Below are positions 20,358 through 30,360 of a stretch of 64,000 nucleotides of DNA, in pieces. The first letter of the stretch is position 1. Each line of letters begins with the position of its first letter. Under the pieces are notes generated by a model. It saw nothing but the letters and a program-made list of their open reading frames with translations. It made no database searches and was not told the origin of the DNA. A program made the translations under genes and the position numbers. The DNA is taken from NCBI GenBank assembly GCA_937951615.1, contig CALFBH010000121.1, positions 1 through 64,000 of the forward strand. The letters run 5' to 3'. This stretch comes from an uncultured Saprospiraceae bacterium (GTDB lineage: Bacteria > Bacteroidota > Bacteroidia > Chitinophagales > Saprospiraceae).

Positions 20358-21005
20358 TTAGCCAAGTAAATCGATTTCCTTGCTGATATTCTCCCGCGCC
20401 ATCTGTTCATACCGCTCAAAATAAACATCTGTCTGATAGATTTGCTTCCGTTCCAAAAAAGTCAGCATCGCTTTTTTTCTTCCTTTTTTATAGGCGAATG
20501 CAGGATACCAATGATACTCTTTCCGAATGTTTTCCGTGTAAACGATATAATCTTCCCAGGAACTGCCCAAAATAGACAGGTCAAAATCAATCAGGTATTG
20601 TTCGTCAGTAGGCTGGTCGGCAGTATTGTGTTTTTGGGTGAGTATAATTTGCTGGACACAGCGTTGTATTTTTGCTGCTGCCAATTGTGTTTTAGATAAT
20701 CGCTTTTCTGCGAAATCAGCACTTTGCACTTCATTGTCTTTTCGCAAAGCATTATAAATGAGGTCATGATACCAGATAGAAAAACGAAGTACATCATAAT
20801 CCTCGATTTGTTCTTCGTATGCTGCTGCCCGAGCCAACAAATCCTGAATATGCCCTAGATTATGATAATGCCGGTCGATGCCGGAATAATGCTGCACAAT
20901 TTCATTCCAATACTGCTCAGTTAGTTCCTGTTCCGCTATATATTTTGAAGCCAGTCCTTCCCAGTCCGTTTTTAATTGCGAGACATCTGTTACGGTGTTT
21001 TTCAT
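20358..21005 (-). CDS. HD-superfamily metal-dependent hydrolase-like protein
   Basis: 215 residues with an HD-type metal site: HYHNLGHI (about 46-53), the His-Asp pair in WYHDLIYN (about 78-85) and a C-terminal FDLSILG (about 140-146). This is the pattern of the small predicted HD phosphohydrolase family found in many bacteria. Cytoplasmic; substrate not known. The aminotransferase gene ends about 90 bp upstream on the same strand, so the two may be cotranscribed. Confidence 0.85.
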   Translation of the reverse strand: MKNTVTDVSQLKTDWEGLASKYIAEQELTEQYWNEIVQHYSGIDRHYHNLGHIQDLLARAAAYEEQIEDYDVLRFSIWYHDLIYNALRKDNEVQSADFAEKRLSKTQLAAAKIQRCVQQIILTQKHNTADQPTDEQYLIDFDLSILGSSWEDYIVYTENIRKEYHWYPAFAYKKGRKKAMLTFLERKQIYQTDVYFERYEQMARENISKEIDLLG

Positions 21006-21098
21006 AATCTAATCCAATGAAATTAGCCACGAATGCACAAATAGTTATAAACCAAAAAAATCTCTCTTCTCTCTTCTGACAGCGCAGCGGTCTCCCTA

Positions 21099-22295
21099 CT
21101 AAACCCGACCAGGATAAGCCTTCAAAGCCGCTTCCAAACAATCCATCGCCACATTCAAATCCGTTTCATTCAAGACATAAGCAATACGGACTTCCTGTTT
21201 ACCTAGTCCTTTTGTTGCATAAAAACCAGAACCTGGAGCCATCATCACACTTGCGCCATTATGGTCAAAATCTTCCAAAAGCCATTGACAAAATTTTTCA
21301 GAATCATCAATGGGAAGCTGAACAAAAGCATAAAAAGCACCACCAGGATTAGGAGCAACAACACCATCCATTGCGCGTAAGCGACGTATCAGCACTTCCC
21401 GTCTGCGGTTGTATTCTGCAATACCTTCTGTGATATAACTTTCTGGCACGTCTAATGAAGCCTCCGCGACAATCAGTCCGAAAGTGGGAGGACTTAACCT
21501 CGCCTGTGCCAATTTCATCACCGTTGCCAGTAGATCTTTATTTCGAGTCACCAATGCGCCAATACGCCCACCACAGGCACTATATCGCTTGGAAATAGAA
21601 TCAAAAACCACCGCATGATTTTCCAGTCCCTCTATATTTAAAACAGAATGAAATTCCTTTCCGTCATAAGCAAATTCGCGATACACTTCATCCGCAAACA
21701 AAAATAAATCATGTTTGAGAACGATATCCCGCAATTGCAATAATTCTTCTTTAGAATACAAATAACCTGTTGGATTGGATGGATTACAAATCAGAATGCC
21801 TTTGGTTTTGGAAGTGATTTGTTGCTCGAAATCCTGAATAGGCGGCAGCGCGAAACCATTCTCAATAGAGGCAGTAATCGGTTTTACCTGTATGCCACTC
21901 GCAATAGAAAAACCATTATAATTGGCATAAAAAGGTTCAGGAACAATCAGCTCATCGCCCGGATTCAGGCAACTAATCATCGCAAAACTCAAAGCTTCCG
22001 AAGCACCAGTTGTCGTGATAAAATTGGAAGCATCCAGTTCAATGCCCAGCTTTTTATAGTATCCAGCTAATTTGCTACGATATTGTTGTGTGCCGGCAGA
22101 TGGCGCGTAAGCCAGTACCTCAAAATCAGATTCCCGTACAGCCTGCAAAGCATTCTTAGGTGTCGGAATATCCGGCTGACCAATATTGAGGTGATAGATT
22201 TTTTTGCCCTGCTGTTTAGCGGCATCCGCATAGGGAACAAGTTTTCTAATAGGGGAGGAGGGGAGTATTTGCCCTCTGTCAGATATGTTTGGCAT
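21099..22295 (-). CDS. PLP-dependent aminotransferase, class I/II
   Basis: A 398-residue fold-type I aminotransferase. Landmarks are the substrate-binding NIGQPDIPTP (about 37-46), TTGASEAL (about 94-101), the CNPSNPTGYLY motif (about 171-181), FADEVYREF (about 202-210) and the PLP Schiff-base Lys in SISKRYSACGGRIGAL (about 235). The closest group by appearance is aspartate or broad-specificity aromatic/branched-chain aminotransferases. The exact amino donor cannot be read from sequence, so no gene symbol is given. Start at the ATG for MPNISDRGQ. Confidence 0.92.
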   Translation of the reverse strand: MPNISDRGQILPSSPIRKLVPYADAAKQQGKKIYHLNIGQPDIPTPKNALQAVRESDFEVLAYAPSAGTQQYRSKLAGYYKKLGIELDASNFITTTGASEALSFAMISCLNPGDELIVPEPFYANYNGFSIASGIQVKPITASIENGFALPPIQDFEQQITSKTKGILICNPSNPTGYLYSKEELLQLRDIVLKHDLFLFADEVYREFAYDGKEFHSVLNIEGLENHAVVFDSISKRYSACGGRIGALVTRNKDLLATVMKLAQARLSPPTFGLIVAEASLDVPESYITEGIAEYNRRREVLIRRLRAMDGVVAPNPGGAFYAFVQLPIDDSEKFCQWLLEDFDHNGASVMMAPGSGFYATKGLGKQEVRIAYVLNETDLNVAMDCLEAALKAYPGRV

Positions 22296-22405
22296 AGTGT
22301 GTTTAATTACGAATTACGAATTACGAATAAGTGAATGATAAAATGAGCAAATGGATTCATTCTATCATTTACTCATTCACTCATATTGTCAAGCCACAAA
22401 AATAA

Positions 22406-22436
22406 AAAAGCCCTGCGAATACTCGCAGAGCTTTTA
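22406..22436 (-). terminator. Terminator after the DUF1573 gene
   Basis: The stem AAAAGCCCTGCGA / TCGCAGAGCTTTT has one mismatch, and A runs at the low-coordinate side give a U tract on the minus strand. It lies just downstream of the gene ending at 22459. Confidence 0.75.
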
Positions 22437-22458
22437 CAAATAGATTGTAATATTTTTT

Positions 22459-22992
22459 TTAGAAACCTTGAAGTGTATTAGACTTCGCAGGTAAACCAAC
22501 AGGAGCTTTGTTTACAGTTCCTTTGATGTACAGCATGATAGGTTGTTCCTTAACATTGGTCGTCAGTCTAACATTTTTGCTGAAAGGTCCTACACGCTTA
22601 GTATCATATCTTACTTCGATAACTGCGCTTTCGCCTGGCATGATAGGCTCTTTTGGATATTTAGGTACAGTACATCCGCAACTTCCTTTTGCATGTTTGA
22701 TGATGAGCGGCTCAGTACCGTCATTTACAAAAGGAAAAGTACGCACGCCATTCGAGTTTTGCTCAATTGTACCATAATCAACAGTTGTTGTTTCAAAAGT
22801 CATTTTAGCACCACTGGTCGCAATAACAGCTGGTTTGGTAGTAGGTGCTGGTGTAGCTTGTGAAGGCTTTACAACTTCTTTTTTCACGTTCAATGGTTGA
22901 ACATCGCCTTTAACGGTTGTTTTTGCAGGCTGCGCAAACATAGCAGTAGTAGCAAAAGCCAACAGAGCTATAAGAGACAATAATTTTTTCAT
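22459..22992 (-). CDS. Exported DUF1573 protein
   Basis: 177 residues with a signal peptide (about 1-20, ending MFAQ), a Pro/Thr-rich linker and a DUF1573 domain (about 68-160). The domain shows the typical FETTTVDYGTI start, the SCGCTVPKYP motif and PGESAVIEVRYDT. DUF1573 domains are immunoglobulin-like folds related to MSP domains and are very common in Bacteroidota envelopes; their role is not established. The gene is flanked by its own promoter and terminator, so it is likely monocistronic. Confidence 0.92.
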   Translation of the reverse strand: MKKLLSLIALLAFATTAMFAQPAKTTVKGDVQPLNVKKEVVKPSQATPAPTTKPAVIATSGAKMTFETTTVDYGTIEQNSNGVRTFPFVNDGTEPLIIKHAKGSCGCTVPKYPKEPIMPGESAVIEVRYDTKRVGPFSKNVRLTTNVKEQPIMLYIKGTVNKAPVGLPAKSNTLQGF

Positions 22993-23045
22993 TTTTATTT
23001 GAGTTTTAAAATTAGCAGATGATTTAATTCAGTTAAAACTATGTA

Positions 23046-23076
23046 CAAATGTACTTACATATCCTCGTATTTTCAA
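23046..23076 (-). promoter_or_regulatory. Promoter for the DUF1573 gene
   Basis: On the minus strand, TTG (23074-23076) and TACATTTG (23046-23053) are 20 bp apart, a good match to the Bacteroidota consensus. The box lies 53 bp ahead of the start codon. Confidence 0.6.
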
Positions 23077-23114
23077 TTATCGTACCAATTTTATGTATGA
23101 ATAGGGATAGTGTT

Positions 23115-23148
23115 TAAAAAAAATCCCGAACAGCGAACTGTTCGGGAT
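23115..23148 (-). terminator. Terminator after the CotH-type surface protein gene
   Basis: A perfect 11-bp stem ATCCCGAACAG-cgaa-CTGTTCGGGAT (23123-23148) with a run of A at 23116-23122 gives a U tract on the minus strand, 63 bp downstream of the stop at 23211. The half-motif ATCCCGAACAG reappears near 47063. Confidence 0.8.
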
Positions 23149-23210
23149 ACCATAAACGGGTGTGTTTGATAGTATTTTAAAAGTCGGTAAAAACCGAACT
23201 TACGTTGCAT

Positions 23211-26200
23211 TTATTTGAGCAGTAAAACTTTTTTAATTGCTCTTCCTTTATCTGTGCTCACTGTTACAAAATACGTGCCAGCGGCATGTTGGCTAATGTC
23301 AATACTTTGCGTGAAGCTATTTTGTGTATTTGTATAATTATAAACCTGCTGACCTAACTCGCTGAAAATAGACAAATTGGCTGTTTCAGTAACACTAAAT
23401 TGAACATTGATGGTAAAATGCCCATCAGATGGATTCGGGTATAGTTCAAAGGTCGTTAGATTTTCCAGATTAATGGTATTGACAAAACTTTCGACTGTGA
23501 CCTGCATATCTGTCGTACAGTTATTGGCATCGGTCACGACAACAGTGTAGGTGCCTGGAGCAAGTCCTGAAGCCACCTGGGTAGTTTGTCCATCACTCCA
23601 TTGATAATTAAATGGAGGTAATCCACCAATTACATCTACTGAAGCCCAACCATCATTGCCAGAAGAAGGCATACTGTTTGAGTTCAGACTCAGTACAGCA
23701 GGCTCGGCGACAACAATCGAAATAATAGCGAGGCAATTATTTGCATCAGTTACCTGTGCAGTATACGTGCCAGGAGCAAGATTGTTGAGGTCTTCACTTG
23801 TGCTACCATTATCCCAGCTATAGCTAAATGGAGGTGTACCACCATTAATCGTCAGATCGATTGAACCATCATTATCTCCATTACAGGTAATGTCGTTTTG
23901 CGTACCAGATAAAATAGGTGCATTTGCACTAGAATTGATTGTCGTAGAACCCACAGCAGTACAGCCATTAACATCTGTAGCGGTTACCGTATAAGTACCA
24001 TTAGTCAAAGCTCCAATAGATGAGCCAGTTTGTCCGGTACTCCACACATAAGTATAATTGCCAGATGCGCCACCAAATCCGAAGGCAGAAGCAGAAGAAG
24101 AATTGACACTACATGGACTTTCGCTACTGTTTACATTGACACCCACTTGCGTAGGCTGCGTAATAGAAACTGTCTGTATATCAGAACATCCTGCCTGTGT
24201 GACAGTCACAGTATATGAACCGGCTGGCAGATTGTTGATCGTTGCAGTATTTTGTCCATTGCTCCACTGATAGGTAAATGTACCTGGTGTCGTTACGGTG
24301 GCTGTTCCATTGTTTTCGCCAAAGCAGAGAATATCTGTTGCACTGACTTCTGTAAGAAGTGCACTTGTGCTATTCACTGTAATTTGCTGACTTTCTGTAC
24401 AGCCATTCACATCAGTGACATCAACAGTGTAAGTGCCTGGTGCTAATGTGGGATTCGCAACAGTTTGCCCGTCACTCCATTGATAAGAGAAAGGTGCTGT
24501 CCCGCCACTTTCTACAACACTGGCACTTCCAGTCGTTGCGCCGCAAGCAGCATCAGCGACATTTACGGTAATCGCCAGACTACCTACTGAGCCTACATTG
24601 ACTGTTTCTACAAGAATACATCCATTGGCATCGGTGATTTCAACGGTGTAAGTACCTGAAGTCAGTCCTGTTGCAGTAGCTGTAGTTTGTCCATTATCCC
24701 AACTATAAGAGAATGGGGTAGCTGTACCTGTTGCTGTGACGCTTGCTGTACCTGTTGCGGCTGTACAATCGGCATCTGTAGAAGATATACTGGTTGTAAG
24801 ATCACCTGCATTGGATTGTACAGTAATAGCTTCTATCTGGTCGCAGCCGTTGGCATCTGTTACGGTTACATCATACGTACCTGCGGCAAGATTGCTGGCC
24901 GTTGGTGTCGTTTGGTTGCCTGCGGAACTGTCCCACTGATAACTGTAAGGACCAGTACTACCTGTTGCAATAAGGCTGGCAGATCCATTTGTCCCACCAC
25001 AATCAGCATTCGTGATGTTTGGAATGACGTTGATTGGTGGACAGTTAAATGGTATAAAGTGTGCAATAACGGTATCGCCCATGCTCGTAATACCAAAATC
25101 AACTATCGGGTCTGTTGTATTTGGATTCAATGTAGAATTATAAGGTTCCCAGTAATCAAAAGTATTCAAGCCATCAGGAATGGCTTCCAGTGTAATTGGA
25201 ATACCTTCAAAATAATCTGAATTATAGGGGTAGTTGAGTGGAATAATTGTATTAACTTTTACGTCACCCGAGCCTGCAGGTTCAACAATTACCGTAAGGT
25301 TATAAGGCCCTTCTACGTCATAACAATCTTCAATTCCATTATTGATTACAGTACATCTTGTATTAATAAAATCTCTTAATTCCTGCACATTATCCATCCA
25401 GCCAGTCATACTACCACCACTCCATCGAGCGATTTGGCGAGGCATTTCCGGTTCGATGCGATTAATCATACTATCGAGCAAACCAATCATATAATCGCAG
25501 GTGAAATAAGTATTGTTCAAATCTGCGTAACGATTGATATATAAAGCAAAAAAGTCAGGATTTTCCAGTAAAGAAGTCAGCATTGCAGTATGACCTTCTG
25601 GATCATCAATAGCTGGAGATTCATTATCGCAAGGATCGGCAGTCGGACTGTCGTCTGGTACGCCAGTGTAATTGATATAATGTCCAAAACTGGCATCCAC
25701 ATCCCACATGATATATCTCCATTTTAGAGAAAGTGGATCACCATCAGGATCTAATCCACGCCACCAGCCGGTGTTATAGTTAAGCCAATCCGTACAAACT
25801 GCATGGGTGTTGATAATCATATAGTCGATTAGGCTGCTGACATCCAATTCTGCTGTGATCTGTGTATAGTTTGCAGGAACGGACATGTCATTATTGACAA
25901 TAAAGTCTTGCAAAACATTCCAGTCATCCAATGCTTGCTGACCACCATACTCTGCCCAGGTGCCTCCCCATGTCTTGATAAACTGCAAATCGCTTTTACC
26001 CTGACCGTAGTATTTTTTTGTAAAGTCATTATCATCTACTTTTTCCCGTATTTCATATACGCCCCAATATTCTCCATTCACATACATGACACAAGGCTCA
26101 TAACTCCGCTCATCGAGATTCAAATCTGCGAGCTGACTCAGGGTATGTATATAAGCATCTCGAATATGCGCACCATCTTCATAATTATAATTGTCATTGG

Positions 26201-27284
26201 CTGCTGCCTTGATGATAAGGCGTTGGAATTTGTCGCGATTAGTAGTATTGAACATATCAAAGATCTCATTCTTCACCGCATAATCATCACCAAATTCATC
26301 CCGGCTGACGAAATCAATACCACGCTGGTCATAAGCCCAAGAATCATTTCCATGTTTGTTGAAATCACCTGTCACATCAGATACACGGGTAGAATCTTCA
26401 TTGAACAACTCCAAAGCACCATCTGGCTCAAATCCACCACCAAATCCACCGCCTTGTCCGTCTAGTAAATCAGGCACTTCATCGCCTGAAATAGAAAGTA
26501 CTTTTACGGTGTGGTAATCGTCTACAAAGAAAGTATGAAAGTCAACGAAACTACGAGGGATGTTGGGATCAACACTTACAGCGATAGCCTTGACTACTGA
26601 AGTTTGATTCAGCGTAAAAGGGCCGGTGTATTGCGTAGAACCCGTACCTGGCGTAGAGCCATCTGTTGTATAATAAATCGTAGTATTGGGGTCAAGTGAA
26701 CTAATGTCTACTGTGACAGAACCAGAATAAAATCCTGCGGCGGGCGCAATTTCTGGCTTCGTAACATATATGGGCTTAGCACCCGTGTTTGCTGTTCCGG
26801 GCGTAGGATTGGTGAATATATACCAGCCACTTGCATCGCCGTCTGTCGCGCGACCCCAGGAATGTCCACGCTGATTGGGCATGTCAATTTTATTGCTATC
26901 CAATGGCATTCCCATAGGATTGGAAAGTACAATGTCTTCACTGCCCTTAGTTTGTGTAATCTTAAAGCCAGCATGAACATCGCCTGAAGTGCTGACTTCA
27001 TCGCGGTTGGAACACCAAATTAATAAATGCCCATTAGCAGGAATAGTAACGCCAGAAGGAATCTGCCATTTTTGCAATTCATTAGTTTCGTCGCTGAGGA
27101 AATAACCAGACAGATCGACTGTAGAAGTACCGCTGTTATATAATTCAACCCAGTCTTCGTACTCGTCATAATTGTCCTGAAAGCTGTCAAAATTGGCGGC
27201 GGAAAATTCATTGATAATCACTTGCGCATGTACTGTAGAGGCAAGTATCATCATCATTAGAAAGGATAAGTACTTTTTATGCAT
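23211..27284 (-). CDS. T9SS-exported lamin-tail / CotH kinase / SprB-repeat surface protein
   Basis: A 1357-residue secreted protein. Order: signal peptide (1-20, ending VHA), lamin-tail domain (about 21-150, VIINEFSAAN and DWVELYNSG), chitobiase/hexosaminidase C-terminal-like domain (about 171-262, TIYYTTDGSTP), CotH kinase-like domain (about 305-628, with RLIIKAAANDNYN and NGEYWGVYEIREKVD), an InlB-type repeat (about 655-748), about seven SprB-like repeats (about 751-1261, each ending GTYTVxVTDxNGC), and a T9SS type A sorting domain (about 1271-1357, YPNPSDGHF to KKVLLLK). CotH proteins include protein kinases of spore coats; the activity here is unproven. Export through SprA and surface anchoring are expected. 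Confidence 0.93.
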   Translation of the reverse strand: MHKKYLSFLMMMILASTVHAQVIINEFSAANFDSFQDNYDEYEDWVELYNSGTSTVDLSGYFLSDETNELQKWQIPSGVTIPANGHLLIWCSNRDEVSTSGDVHAGFKITQTKGSEDIVLSNPMGMPLDSNKIDMPNQRGHSWGRATDGDASGWYIFTNPTPGTANTGAKPIYVTKPEIAPAAGFYSGSVTVDISSLDPNTTIYYTTDGSTPGTGSTQYTGPFTLNQTSVVKAIAVSVDPNIPRSFVDFHTFFVDDYHTVKVLSISGDEVPDLLDGQGGGFGGGFEPDGALELFNEDSTRVSDVTGDFNKHGNDSWAYDQRGIDFVSRDEFGDDYAVKNEIFDMFNTTNRDKFQRLIIKAAANDNYNYEDGAHIRDAYIHTLSQLADLNLDERSYEPCVMYVNGEYWGVYEIREKVDDNDFTKKYYGQGKSDLQFIKTWGGTWAEYGGQQALDDWNVLQDFIVNNDMSVPANYTQITAELDVSSLIDYMIINTHAVCTDWLNYNTGWWRGLDPDGDPLSLKWRYIMWDVDASFGHYINYTGVPDDSPTADPCDNESPAIDDPEGHTAMLTSLLENPDFFALYINRYADLNNTYFTCDYMIGLLDSMINRIEPEMPRQIARWSGGSMTGWMDNVQELRDFINTRCTVINNGIEDCYDVEGPYNLTVIVEPAGSGDVKVNTIIPLNYPYNSDYFEGIPITLEAIPDGLNTFDYWEPYNSTLNPNTTDPIVDFGITSMGDTVIAHFIPFNCPPINVIPNITNADCGGTNGSASLIATGSTGPYSYQWDSSAGNQTTPTASNLAAGTYDVTVTDANGCDQIEAITVQSNAGDLTTSISSTDADCTAATGTASVTATGTATPFSYSWDNGQTTATATGLTSGTYTVEITDANGCILVETVNVGSVGSLAITVNVADAACGATTGSASVVESGGTAPFSYQWSDGQTVANPTLAPGTYTVDVTDVNGCTESQQITVNSTSALLTEVSATDILCFGENNGTATVTTPGTFTYQWSNGQNTATINNLPAGSYTVTVTQAGCSDIQTVSITQPTQVGVNVNSSESPCSVNSSSASAFGFGGASGNYTYVWSTGQTGSSIGALTNGTYTVTATDVNGCTAVGSTTINSSANAPILSGTQNDITCNGDNDGSIDLTINGGTPPFSYSWDNGSTSEDLNNLAPGTYTAQVTDANNCLAIISIVVAEPAVLSLNSNSMPSSGNDGWASVDVIGGLPPFNYQWSDGQTTQVASGLAPGTYTVVVTDANNCTTDMQVTVESFVNTINLENLTTFELYPNPSDGHFTINVQFSVTETANLSIFSELGQQVYNYTNTQNSFTQSIDISQHAAGTYFVTVSTDKGRAIKKVLLLK

Positions 27285-27459
27285 AATACTGTAATTTATG
27301 TTAATGGAGTGAGGAATATTATTAGGTAATTGTAAAATTGTAAAATTGTTTGATTGTTATTATACTTTTTTGCGAAGCAAAAAACTTCTTTTAACAATGA
27401 AACCATCCAGCAATGAAACCATGTAGGGGCTTCACCTTTTGTTGACTTTGTTGTAAGAT

Positions 27460-27978
27460 TTATTCTTTTGGTGCTGGGCGATCCATGCCAGCCCAACAAT
27501 TATAAGTATCCAACTCACTTTGTCCGGCTTGTTTGAGGTATAAAAACAATTGCATCTTGTAAGCCGTAAAGTATTTGAGAATCGTATTAATAGTTACTTC
27601 TCCAAGCGGTACCTCGCCGCCGGTGAAAGTTTTGCATTGTTTGTTTTTTAGGTCATCTTCTGTATATATACTCAGAATGGCAGCAATCTTCTCGTATTGC
27701 TCGTCCATCATTTTTGGAAAATCTGTCAGGTTTGCAACTTTGGCTTCTTCAACATACTTTTGAAACAAACCTTTGCTGTCTTTACCTTCAATGGTATTTT
27801 TGTGCCAGTCGGCAATTGATATACCTACATAACTGATGTATCTTAATAGTTCATCTACTGTTCGCATTTTATCGCCAGGACTGAATGACATATTGCCAGG
27901 GTTTATTTTACCGTACAAATGTTTAATAATATGAATTTCCTGCTGAATGGAAGCTAAGATTTGTGTGGCACTATGCAT
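27460..27978 (-). CDS. DinB-like four-helix protein
   Basis: 172 residues starting MHSATQILASIQ. The frame runs upstream to 28035, but the ATG at 27978 gives a normal start for the fold. Predicted helices and the motif MRTVDELLRYISYVGIS (about 38-54), in which a bacterial DinB protein normally has its pairing histidine region, together with a late NTILKYFTAYKMQLFLYLKQ helix (about 132-151), match the DinB/YfiT-like superfamily used in thiol- or metal-dependent reactions. The usual three-His metal site is not obvious, so function is uncertain. Confidence 0.7.
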   Translation of the reverse strand: MHSATQILASIQQEIHIIKHLYGKINPGNMSFSPGDKMRTVDELLRYISYVGISIADWHKNTIEGKDSKGLFQKYVEEAKVANLTDFPKMMDEQYEKIAAILSIYTEDDLKNKQCKTFTGGEVPLGEVTINTILKYFTAYKMQLFLYLKQAGQSELDTYNCWAGMDRPAPKE

Positions 27979-28299
27979 CTGTTTTGATTTTGAATGAATT
28001 AATTCACAAAAATACATTATCTTTTTGAGAAGCAATTGTTAAAAATAAGACACAATGCTGTAAACTCAACACTATGTAAGAGCTATAGTTTCTTTGTAAT
28101 TTTTTTTTTACAATGAACTTTATCAGGAAAATTCCGACTTTTATGCTGTTTTTTGCACCTTTATATTAGCCGTAAGGCAATTTTATTCGTATGAAAATAC
28201 ATCCTTGACCTTTTATCTTTCGTCTAATATGAAGATATTCGCAGTACAGAACCAAATTATTTCAGAATAAAGTCTATTGTCTTACAAAAAATACATTTA

Positions 28300-29910
28300 A
28301 TGAAACAGTTTATACTTTCCATTTTTACCCTGCTTGTGTTTTCTTATAATGCCCATTCGCAGGTTGTTATCACAGAATTGCTTTATAATGCACCAGGTTC
28401 CGATACCATTGAATTTGTAGAACTATATAATAATAGTGCTGCTGGCGTAAACCTGACTGGCTGGAACTTTACACGTGGTATTACTTATACGTTCAGCGGC
28501 ATCTTTATGTCCCCAGGGCAATATATAATTGTCGCGCGAGATGCCAGTGCTTTTCAAAATGCATTTGGACAAACGGCATTGGAATGGGAGTTAGGAGGCT
28601 TGAGTAATGGAGGCGAAAGCCTGGTCTTAGTCAATGCACAGGGAATGATAATGGATACCATCAATTACGAAACTACTGCTCCATGGCCAACTGGACCCGT
28701 CAGTCCTGATGGTGGCGGTGCATCTATCGTTTTATGTGATCCAAATCTGGATAATAATGACCCGGCTAACTGGACTGCCGGAGATTTGCCGACTGGTATT
28801 CTTGTTAATGGACTAGAGCTCTATACGCATCCGGGAACTACCTGTCCGGGTATTGATTTGCTCCCACCTGTACCGACCAGTGCTTATGCAATTTCTCAAA
28901 ATCAAGTCATTGTAGAATTTAATGAAGCCGTAAATACAACAGGGGAAAATGGTGCAAATTATGGAAATCTTGGATCGCTGACAGCAGTAAGAGATGCCAC
29001 CAATCAAATTGTGACATTGACTTTATCTACTCCTTTGCAAGATGGTGTATTGACGACCATGACGGTAAGCGATATACAGGATTTATTGAATAACCAAATG
29101 AGTGTGACTAATGAATTTAATGTTATTTGGCACAGCACAGGAGAAGTGCGGGATATTGTGATTACAGAAATTATGTATAATGCACCAGGTAATGATAGTC
29201 TGGATTTTATTGAGTTATATAATAATTCTGGTATTGCCCGAAATCTATGGGGCTGCTACTTCGATCAGGGCATTGATTTTGAGTTTCCAGACATTATAAT
29301 GCAGCCAGGCGATTATCTGGTTTTGGCAGAAGATTCTGCAAATTTTGAACTGACTTATGGGATTACACCTTTTCAGTGGGGCGGACAATTGGATAATAAT
29401 AGCGAAAAAATTATCTTCAATTATGTAGATGGCGATACCATTGATTTTGTGGATTATAATGACAATAATGGCTGGCCAGAAGAAGCGGATGGCTTAGGGT
29501 ATTCTTTGGTACTCTGCGACCCAAATGATGATAATATGGATACCTTAAGTTGGAGTATCGCCACTACATTTACAAATATCACCATTGGAGATACGCTGGA
29601 TATGTATGCCAACCCAGGTATGGCTGACCCCGGTTGTCCAGTAGCTATTCGAGAAGTGGAAGAACTCAGCGGTGTTTCGATTTATCCGAACCCCAATTCA
29701 GGTTTATTTGTCATAGAAAATGAAAATACAAGTCCACTCCATTACACAATTACGAGCCTACTAGGACAAAACCTGCAAGCTGGCAGACTGGATCAGCCAA
29801 TGGAGCAAATTGAACTCAAAAATGTTCCCAAAGGTATGTACCTGCTGACGCTAGAAGCGTTGGATTCAGGTAGAAAGACGACGGAGCGGGTATTGGTGAC
29901 TGGTGAGTAG
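28300..29910 (+). CDS. T9SS-exported protein with two lamin-tail domains
   Basis: 536 residues. A signal peptide (about 1-20, ending AHSQ) precedes a lamin-tail domain (about 21-130, VITELLYNAPGSDTIEFVELYN), an SbsA-type Ig-like domain (about 189-277), a second lamin-tail domain (about 284-400, VITEIMYNAPGNDSLDFIELYN) and a T9SS type A sorting domain (about 454-536, IYPNPNSGLF). The two lamin-tail copies are clearly related, indicating internal duplication. Lamin-tail domains in secreted bacterial proteins often accompany nucleases or phosphatases, but no catalytic domain is present here. It shares architecture with the CotH protein about 1 kb away on the other strand. Confidence 0.92.
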   Translation: MKQFILSIFTLLVFSYNAHSQVVITELLYNAPGSDTIEFVELYNNSAAGVNLTGWNFTRGITYTFSGIFMSPGQYIIVARDASAFQNAFGQTALEWELGGLSNGGESLVLVNAQGMIMDTINYETTAPWPTGPVSPDGGGASIVLCDPNLDNNDPANWTAGDLPTGILVNGLELYTHPGTTCPGIDLLPPVPTSAYAISQNQVIVEFNEAVNTTGENGANYGNLGSLTAVRDATNQIVTLTLSTPLQDGVLTTMTVSDIQDLLNNQMSVTNEFNVIWHSTGEVRDIVITEIMYNAPGNDSLDFIELYNNSGIARNLWGCYFDQGIDFEFPDIIMQPGDYLVLAEDSANFELTYGITPFQWGGQLDNNSEKIIFNYVDGDTIDFVDYNDNNGWPEEADGLGYSLVLCDPNDDNMDTLSWSIATTFTNITIGDTLDMYANPGMADPGCPVAIREVEELSGVSIYPNPNSGLFVIENENTSPLHYTITSLLGQNLQAGRLDQPMEQIELKNVPKGMYLLTLEALDSGRKTTERVLVTGE

Positions 29911-30262
29911 TGATTGGTTTGCTGGTTTCGTAAACTTGTGTGCGTGCTTGTGAAGAGCGAGTTTGCTAAACCTTTTTCAGTGTTGGTTTCGGCTCCGCTC
30001 AACCAACTGCAATTCAGTTGTTCGAGCGGAGCCGAGGACAAGATTGTTTCGACTCCGCTCAGTCAAAATCATTTTGCCCTCGCTCAATGTAGACAGTTGG
30101 TTGAGCGAAGCGAAAACCAATACCCCAATATACCAATCACCAGTTACCAATACCCCAATTACCAACCCCCAATATCCCAAATTTAGGAGAAGTTTAAGAA
30201 AGAACTCCGAAGTGTACTTTAAAATTAACTTTGTATTAGTACAATGAAATAATGGAATCGTA
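29911..30262. repeat. Repeat-filled intergenic gap upstream of lepB
   Basis: No gene is seen. About 29976-30115 is a mosaic of GGCTCCGCTCAACCAACTG and its complement CAGTTGTTCGAGCGGAGCC forming a hairpin (about 29990-30035), followed by related copies; the family recurs near 50143-50180 and 50335-50375. A run of ACCAATACCCCAATTACCAA-type units follows (about 30116-30182). Short open frames here are repeat-derived. Confidence 0.65.
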
Positions 30263-30270
30263 TATCTTTG
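30263..30270 (+). promoter_or_regulatory. Probable -7 box for lepB
   Basis: TATCTTTG matches the Bacteroidota -7 consensus TAnnTTTG. The start codon of lepB lies 90 bp downstream, beyond an inverted repeat. A second match, TAACTTTG, lies at 30226-30233. No well-spaced TTG partner is clear. Confidence 0.45.
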
Positions 30271-30281
30271 CAACGTTTTTT

Positions 30282-30341
30282 AATGATGAATTATGAACGA
30301 TAAACGATGAATGAGATATTCATCATTCATAATTCATCATT
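30282..30341 (+). repeat. Inverted repeat in the lepB leader
   Basis: AATGATGAATTATGAA (30282-30297) and its exact reverse complement TTCATAATTCATCATT (30326-30341) can form a 16-bp stem between the probable promoter and the lepB start. It is built from the unit ATTCATCATT, which occurs in many intergenic spaces of related genomes. Confidence 0.6.
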
Positions 30342-30360
30342 CATCATTACCAAAAAAGAT

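Noticed and set aside
24687-25220. 177-codon plus-strand frame opposite the CotH/SprB-repeat gene
   Set aside because: Cys/Ile/Thr-rich shadow of the repeated SprB-like coding sequence; no domain and no promoter.
30307-30360. Upstream start for lepB
   Set aside because: The extra codons come from an ATTCATCATT inverted repeat; the start at 30361 gives a normal signal peptidase N-terminus.
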